From: Clostridiales bacterium
GTDB lineage: Bacteria; Bacillota; Clostridia; Oscillospirales; Ruminococcaceae
DNA: 18,890 nt
NCBI GenBank assembly: GCA_029007575.1
Contig: JAQXIB010000255.1
Coordinates: forward strand, 1 to 18,890
Reading direction: 5' to 3'
This document shows, in pieces, positions 15,435-18,890 of this stretch. The notes under the pieces are model-generated. The model was not told the origin of the DNA. It saw only the letters and a program-made list of their open reading frames with translations, and ran no database searches. How positions within the stretch are numbered: position 1 is the stretch's first letter; each line of letters begins with the position of its first letter. Position numbers and translations under genes: made by a program.

Positions 15435-15663
15435 ACTCAGACAGCACAATAAAATATTGTGCTGTCTGAGCGTGTCGACAAAGTCGACAACGCTCTGGGA
15501 AAGGGGACTTTCCCCTCTCCCAACCTCACCCCACAATCCGCGTTGCGACACGGATTGTCGAGGTCAAAACCGATGCACATGTCCTCGGTTTTGACATTGG
15601 AAGGGGCTGTAACTTATAGTTTTTCGACAGACTGAGACAGCACAATAAAAAATTGTGCTGTCT
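15435..15663. repeat. Hairpin-rich intergenic element bounded by near-identical 33-bp hairpin repeats
   Basis: A 33-bp hairpin sequence at 15435-15467 recurs in direct orientation at 15631-15663 with two mismatches. Between them, 15461-15483 and 15619-15641 are imperfect inverted repeats (18 of 23 positions; core TGTCGA). Internal stems are TGTCGAC/GTCGACA (15473-15489), a GGGGA/TCCCC stem near 15501-15516, ACAATCCG/CGGATTGT, and GTCAAAACCGA/TCGGTTTTGAC. No protein is encoded. The form suggests a non-autonomous mobile or dispersed repeat placed at a terminator. Only one copy is in this window, so mobility is inferred. Confidence 0.6.
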
Positions 15664-15666
15664 TTT
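15636..15666 (+). terminator. Rho-independent terminator at the end of the intergenic element
   Basis: GACAGCACAAT (15636-15646) and ATTGTGCTGTC (15652-15662) form a perfect 11-bp stem with an A5 loop, followed by TTTT. The twin hairpin at 15436-15470 has a 15-bp stem but no T-tract. Together they should end transcription from the CinA-sortase gene. Confidence 0.65.
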
Positions 15667-15720
15667 GCTAACAACGTGATCGCTGATCATCCAACTAGGA
15701 CAGGGAAAGGAATTGTTTCG

Positions 15721-16965
15721 ATGAAAAAGCTATGGATACAATACATAATGGTGATTTTATCGGCGGCAATGATGCTGGCGGTCGTACCTGATTTTTCCGA
15801 TTTGATCAAAAGCGCGCAGGCGCAACCCGATTGGCAGACCGATATCCCGTCTGAAGAAGAAACTGAATTCGGAGATTTTGTACTCCCCATTCCGAACGAA
15901 GATCAGCTTTCGTCTGTGTATCTTGCATCTGACACCGAGCGCATGTCCTCTATGCTCCGTTCGCTGTTCACCTCTATGCCTGCTTCTTCAAAGAGCAGTT
16001 CAAGCACAAGCCGCGTTTCAAGCAAGCTGTCTTCCTCTTCCGTGATACAAGATCCGACCGCCAGTATGCCACCGATCCCTTCTTCTAAGCCAAGCAGCTC
16101 CTCTTCACTGTTTACCTCTTCTGCTGTTTCAGCCACGTCTTCGGGCAGCTCTGAAGTAGGAGAGAAAGTCTGGGTTACGGTAAACGGAAAGCAGCAGGAG
16201 CTTGCACTGCTTGAGGTTCTGCCTCAAATCGTAGAAAACGAGATTGGCAGCAGTTCCGAACCGGAAGCCTTAAAAGCACAAGCTGTTGCCGCGCATACTT
16301 TTATTCGGTATTATAATGACAGAGACAGCGCACCGGCAGTTTCTTTAAAAGCAGTCTATCCCGCCAATCAGGCAAAAATGGACGCCGCCATTCGCGCGGT
16401 TGCGGATAAGATCATGACAGTGGGCGGCAAGGCGGTTTATACGCCTTACTGTGCCTCCAGCGCCGGCAAGACGAACTCCTCGGTCGATGTATGGGGCGGC
16501 AATTTGTCTCATCTGGTCAGTGTGGAAAGTAAGTATGACAGTCAGGATACCAAGAACTGGGGCACCCGCAAAACAATGTCGGTGAGCGAAGTGAAAAGCC
16601 TGTTGGAAACTAAGGGCGGCATCACGGTATCGGGAAAACCGGAAGAATGGTTTAAAATCATTAATTATACTGCCGGCGGTTATAATAAAAATATGTCTGT
16701 TTGCGGGCAGACTCAATGCACGATCAACGGAAAAACGCAGACAATCACCGGTAGAGTGCTGCGTGAAAACATTTTGTCCTTAAGAAGCGCGAAGTTTGAC
16801 GTCAAGGTGGAGGGTGACTCTTTCATATTTACCACCTACGGATATGGCCATGGTGTGGGGATGCCTCAAATCGGGGCAAATCTCTATGCGAAAAACGAAA
16901 AATGGAGTTATCAGCAAATTTTAACTCATTACTATACCGGTGTGACGATTACAACGCTGAAATAA
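15721..16965 (+). CDS. SpoIID/LytB-domain protein, membrane-anchored probable lytic transglycosylase
   Basis: This protein has 414 residues. A signal anchor (about 6-24) is followed by an acidic region and a Ser-rich linker (about 80-145). The SpoIID domain (about 150-412) contains EVLPQIVENEIG, with the likely catalytic Glu174, followed by EPEALKAQAVAAHTF. It continues with YCASSAGKTNSSVDVWGG and ends with YGYGHGVGMPQIGANLYA. SpoIID cleaves glycan strands stripped of peptide stems during engulfment in sporulation, and related domains occur in LytB-type proteins. The Ser-rich linker is unlike classical SpoIID, so vegetative wall remodelling is also possible. ATG 15721 has GGAAAGGA 9 nt upstream; the frame extends upstream only through terminator sequence. 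It is followed 21 nt later by the DUF1624 gene, so the two are probably cotranscribed. Confidence 0.9.
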   Translation: MKKLWIQYIMVILSAAMMLAVVPDFSDLIKSAQAQPDWQTDIPSEEETEFGDFVLPIPNEDQLSSVYLASDTERMSSMLRSLFTSMPASSKSSSSTSRVSSKLSSSSVIQDPTASMPPIPSSKPSSSSSLFTSSAVSATSSGSSEVGEKVWVTVNGKQQELALLEVLPQIVENEIGSSSEPEALKAQAVAAHTFIRYYNDRDSAPAVSLKAVYPANQAKMDAAIRAVADKIMTVGGKAVYTPYCASSAGKTNSSVDVWGGNLSHLVSVESKYDSQDTKNWGTRKTMSVSEVKSLLETKGGITVSGKPEEWFKIINYTAGGYNKNMSVCGQTQCTINGKTQTITGRVLRENILSLRSAKFDVKVEGDSFIFTTYGYGHGVGMPQIGANLYAKNEKWSYQQILTHYYTGVTITTLK

Positions 16966-16986
16966 CAAAAGGGAGAGGTTATTGTT

Positions 16987-17775
16987 TTGGAACGGCTTGC
17001 ACAGAATACGCTTCAAAGTAAAAAAACGATTGCATCGCGGATCGGCTTGATCGATGAGGTACGTGGATTCGCTATTTTGTGCATGGTGGTTTATCATGGG
17101 TTTTATGATGCGGTGTTTATGTTCGGAGCGGATATTCCTGCGTTTGACCATCCGGTGATGAATTTTATTCGAGATGCATTCGCCTTTGGATTTATCTTTA
17201 TTTCGGGTTCGGCATCCCGCTTTTCCCGCAGCAATCTAAAGCGAGGCGCGCTCTGTTTCGGGTGCGGATTGTTAATGACCGCTGTGACAGCTTTGTTTGC
17301 TGCCGATCAACTGATTTTGTTCGGGATTCTGCACTGCCTCGGTGTCTGCATGATGCTGTATCCACTGCTGTCAAAGGGATGCGACAAATTGCCGACTTGG
17401 CTGGGAATTGGCATATTATCTCTGCTTTTTTTGCTGACCTTTCGGGTAAGCAGCGGATATTTGGGCTCTGAACAGTTGTTTACCATTGCCTTGCCGGATC
17501 CCTGGTATGCAACAGGCTGGCTGTTTTGGCTGGGCTTGCCGAGCGCCGGTTTTTATTCGGCAGATTATTTTCCGCTGCTGCCCTGGATTTTTGCGTTCTT
17601 ACTGGGCGGATATTTCGGCAGATGGCTAAAAAACGGGAACCCGCCGGAGTGGATCAAAAAGACGCATCTCCGTCCGCTGGCCTTTGTCGGACGGCATACC
17701 CTTTGGATTTATTTGTTCCATCAGCCCGTGTTGCTGCTTCTGTTTGAGTTGGCAGCTATTGTTATGAAATGTTAG
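16987..17775 (+). CDS. DUF1624 / heparan-alpha-glucosaminide N-acetyltransferase-like membrane protein
   Basis: This 262-residue integral membrane protein has about seven hydrophobic segments. The N-terminal motif RIGLIDEVRGFAILCMVVYH and the following FIFISGSASRFSRSN are typical of the HGSNAT-catalytic/DUF1624 group, related to membrane acyltransferases. The conserved Asp and His of that first segment are present. By analogy it may acetylate an envelope sugar using cytoplasmic acetyl-CoA, but the bacterial substrate is unknown. The start is a TTG at 16987, 8 nt after GGGAGAGG (16971-16978); no ATG is suitably placed. It lies 21 nt after the SpoIID-domain gene and ends before a dispersed repeat and an 18-bp-stem terminator. 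Confidence 0.87.
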   Translation: MERLAQNTLQSKKTIASRIGLIDEVRGFAILCMVVYHGFYDAVFMFGADIPAFDHPVMNFIRDAFAFGFIFISGSASRFSRSNLKRGALCFGCGLLMTAVTALFAADQLILFGILHCLGVCMMLYPLLSKGCDKLPTWLGIGILSLLFLLTFRVSSGYLGSEQLFTIALPDPWYATGWLFWLGLPSAGFYSADYFPLLPWIFAFLLGGYFGRWLKNGNPPEWIKKTHLRPLAFVGRHTLWIYLFHQPVLLLLFELAAIVMKC

Positions 17776-17808
17776 TTGCTACGCATTGAGACAATATTTT
17801 TTGCTTAC

Positions 17809-17968
17809 TAATACTAAAATCTAATGAAACACTTTCATTCTTTCCGGTCTGAATTGCGCCAGAAAGCGTTATCCTCCTTGCTGGGCGTCAGCCCAGCGGC
17901 GTCATCTGCCTTTTCTGACACAATTCATCCTCGGAAATCGATTAAAGCTTTCATTTAGATTTTAGTAT
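17809..17968. repeat. Long copy of the inverted-repeat element (MITE-like), folds as one extended hairpin
   Basis: The left end (17809-17837) is identical to 2813-2841. The right end (CATTTAGATTTTAGTAT, 17952-17968) is its inverted counterpart with one extra T. Inward, further segments pair in order: TTTCCG with CGGAAA, TGAATTG with CAATTCA, AGAAAG with CTTTTCT, and an apical GCTGGGC/GCCCAGC stem (17880-17886 and 17891-17897). No protein is encoded. A TAA triplet flanks both sides if the ends are set at TACTAAAAT, which could be a target duplication but is too short to prove it. Confidence 0.75.
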
Positions 17969-18010
17969 AACAACCGCTTGAAAACTGATTCAAGTTTTCA
18001 AGCGGTTGTT
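17969..18010 (+). terminator. Rho-independent terminator after the DUF1624 gene
   Basis: A perfect 18-bp stem (17969-17986 with 17993-18010) and a 6-nt loop are followed by TGT. The 3' arm itself ends in TTGTT, so the T-tract is short. It starts directly at the right end of the repeat element. Confidence 0.75.
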
Positions 18011-18041
18011 TGTCCATTAGAAAAAAATTCCAAAATTACTA

Positions 18042-18070
18042 TTGACAGATTTGGATATTCATGTTATAAT
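18042..18070 (+). promoter_or_regulatory. Consensus sigma-A promoter of the sulfhydrylase gene
   Basis: TTGACA (18042-18047), a 17-nt spacer and TATAAT (18065-18070) are all at consensus. The start near 18077 gives a leader of about 200 nt before ATG 18277. Confidence 0.9.
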
Positions 18071-18138
18071 CCTCTCATACCTATCGAAAAAGTAGGAAAT
18101 AAAAACAACATCAAATCCCGGAAAGGAGCAGCCTCGTT

Positions 18139-18198
18139 ATGCAGCGACATTTTGAATTGTTGGTTCGGGCAAATTATCGATTCGGACGAATGCATTAA
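18139..18198 (+). CDS. Putative 19-residue leader peptide
   Basis: ATG 18139 is preceded by a strong AAGGAG (18123-18128) with 10-nt spacing, and the frame closes at TAA 18198. The product would be MQRHFELLVRANYRFGRMH, with four Arg, two His and no Cys. It lies inside the transcribed leader of the O-acetylhomoserine sulfhydrylase gene and overlaps the 5' halves of the possible terminator pairings. This suggests translation-coupled attenuation. I do not recognise the peptide as a member of a named family. Confidence 0.55.
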   Translation: MQRHFELLVRANYRFGRMH

Positions 18199-18222
18199 TA
18201 TCAGCAACCGACCCGAATTTTT
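18164..18222 (+). terminator. Terminator-like pairings in the sulfhydrylase leader (possible attenuator)
   Basis: CCCGAA (18212-18217) followed by TTTTT (18218-18222) can pair either with TTCGGG (18164-18169) or, shifted by one base, with ATTCGG (18180-18185). Both 5' partners lie within the leader-peptide frame. Each stem is only 6 bp with a long loop, so termination is uncertain. Confidence 0.35.
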
Positions 18223-18276
18223 ATGAAATTACATAGACCGAAAAAATAAAACTGCAATAAGAAAGAGGTATTTACC

Positions 18277-18890
18277 ATGAGCTATACATACGATAACAAT
18301 TATAGATTTGAGACCATCCAACTGCATGCGGGACAGGAAAATCCCGATCCTGCCTCCGACGCGAGAGCAGTTCCGATTTATCAGACGACTTCCTATGTCT
18401 TTAAAAATTCTGCCCATGCTGCCGCCCGATTCGGTCTTGCCGATGCCGGCAACATCTACGGAAGACTCACCAACTCTACCCAAGACGTTTTTGAGACACG
18501 GATCGCTGCTTTGGAAGGCGGCGTTGCAGCGCTCGCTACCGCATCGGGAGCCGCTGCCATCACCTACACGATTGAAGCGCTGGCGCAAAAGGGCGATCAT
18601 ATCGTAGCACAGAAAACGATTTACGGCGGCAGCTACAACTTGCTGGCACATACGCTTCCGCAATACGGCATTGAAACGACTTTCGTGGATGCCCATAATC
18701 TGGAAGAACTGGAAGCCGCGATTCAGGATAACACCAAGGCGGTTTATCTGGAAACGCTTGGCAACCCAAACAGCGATATTCCTGATATTGATGCGATTGC
18801 CGCCATCGCACACAAACACGGTTTGCCGTTAGTGATCGACAACACTTTCGGCACTCCCTATCTGATTCGCCCAATCGAGCATGGCGCAGA
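18277..18890 (+). CDS. metY: O-acetylhomoserine sulfhydrylase / Cys-Met metabolism PLP enzyme (partial, runs off right edge)
   Basis: The first 204 residues are seen. The family (Cys/Met metabolism PLP-dependent enzymes) is clear from FETIQLHAGQENPDP, VPIYQTTSYVF, YGRLTNSTQDVFETRIAALEGG, ATASGAAAI, YGGSYNLL, ETLGNPNSDI and the cofactor-contacting Asp in VIDNTFGTPYL. The start resembles MetY (sulfide plus O-acetylhomoserine gives homocysteine) more than cystathionine synthases, but the PLP lysine lies beyond the edge. NST replaces the more usual NPT. AAAGAGG (18262-18268) with 8-nt spacing supports ATG 18277. Expression starts at a consensus promoter and passes through a leader with a short peptide frame. 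No SAM riboswitch or T-box core was recognised. Confidence 0.9.
   Translation, partial: MSYTYDNNYRFETIQLHAGQENPDPASDARAVPIYQTTSYVFKNSAHAAARFGLADAGNIYGRLTNSTQDVFETRIAALEGGVAALATASGAAAITYTIEALAQKGDHIVAQKTIYGGSYNLLAHTLPQYGIETTFVDAHNLEELEAAIQDNTKAVYLETLGNPNSDIPDIDAIAAIAHKHGLPLVIDNTFGTPYLIRPIEHGA

Noticed and set aside
18070..18276. SAM riboswitch or T-box in the sulfhydrylase leader
   Set aside because: The conserved cores of the S-box and the T-box were not found by eye.

Overview
The window looks like chromosomal DNA from an endospore-forming Clostridia-type Firmicute. This is inferred from a Spo0A-type regulator, a SpoIID-type glycan-cleaving protein, a class B-type sortase, strong AAGGAG ribosome binding sites, sigma-A promoters of the TTGACA-N17-TATAAT form and moderate GC. 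The sortase membrane-anchor region and the NifS/ThiI pairing fit Oscillospirales-like gut Clostridia, but that placement is a guess. There are no rRNA or tRNA genes, no CRISPR array and no transposase.

Layout. (1) 1-726 (-) is the N-terminal part of a proline-tailed membrane protein that runs off the left edge. (2) 961-2815 (+) is a three-gene YtrA-type module: GntR-family repressor, ABC ATPase and permease, with overlapping genes and a long dyad over the promoter. It ends in a palindromic repeat and a bidirectional terminator. (3) 2948-4171 (-) is a winged-helix/BTAD regulator whose C-terminus looks like a dead GGDEF domain. (4) 7680-4533 (-) is an operon of ABC exporter, HAD phosphatase and endonuclease III with its own promoter. 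(5) 8698-7886 (-) is Spo0A, preceded by nearly 1 kb with no convincing gene. (6) 9665-12523 (+) is a tRNA-thiolation operon: NifS-type cysteine desulfurase, a small secreted protein resembling chagasin-type protease inhibitors, and ThiI. (7) 12632-15421 (+) is one long frame that joins a complete CinA to a membrane anchor, a class B-type sortase domain and a Ser/Thr-rich tail. (8) 15435-15663 is a hairpin-rich intergenic element. (9) 15721-17775 (+) carries a SpoIID/LytB-domain protein and a DUF1624/HGSNAT-type membrane protein. (10) 18042 to the right edge is an O-acetylhomoserine sulfhydrylase gene behind a strong promoter and a roughly 200-nt leader that encodes a 19-residue peptide and terminator-like pairings.

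How the genes fit together. Cysteine desulfurase and ThiI form the persulfide relay for 4-thiouridine in tRNA. The sortase fusion, the SpoIID-type protein and the DUF1624 protein all act at or in the envelope. Spo0A would sit at the top of sporulation control. Two copies of one inverted-repeat element (2813-2856 and 17809-17968) each lie between a stop codon and that gene's terminator.

The best candidates for something undescribed are the CinA-sortase fusion and the peptide-coding leader ahead of the sulfhydrylase gene.
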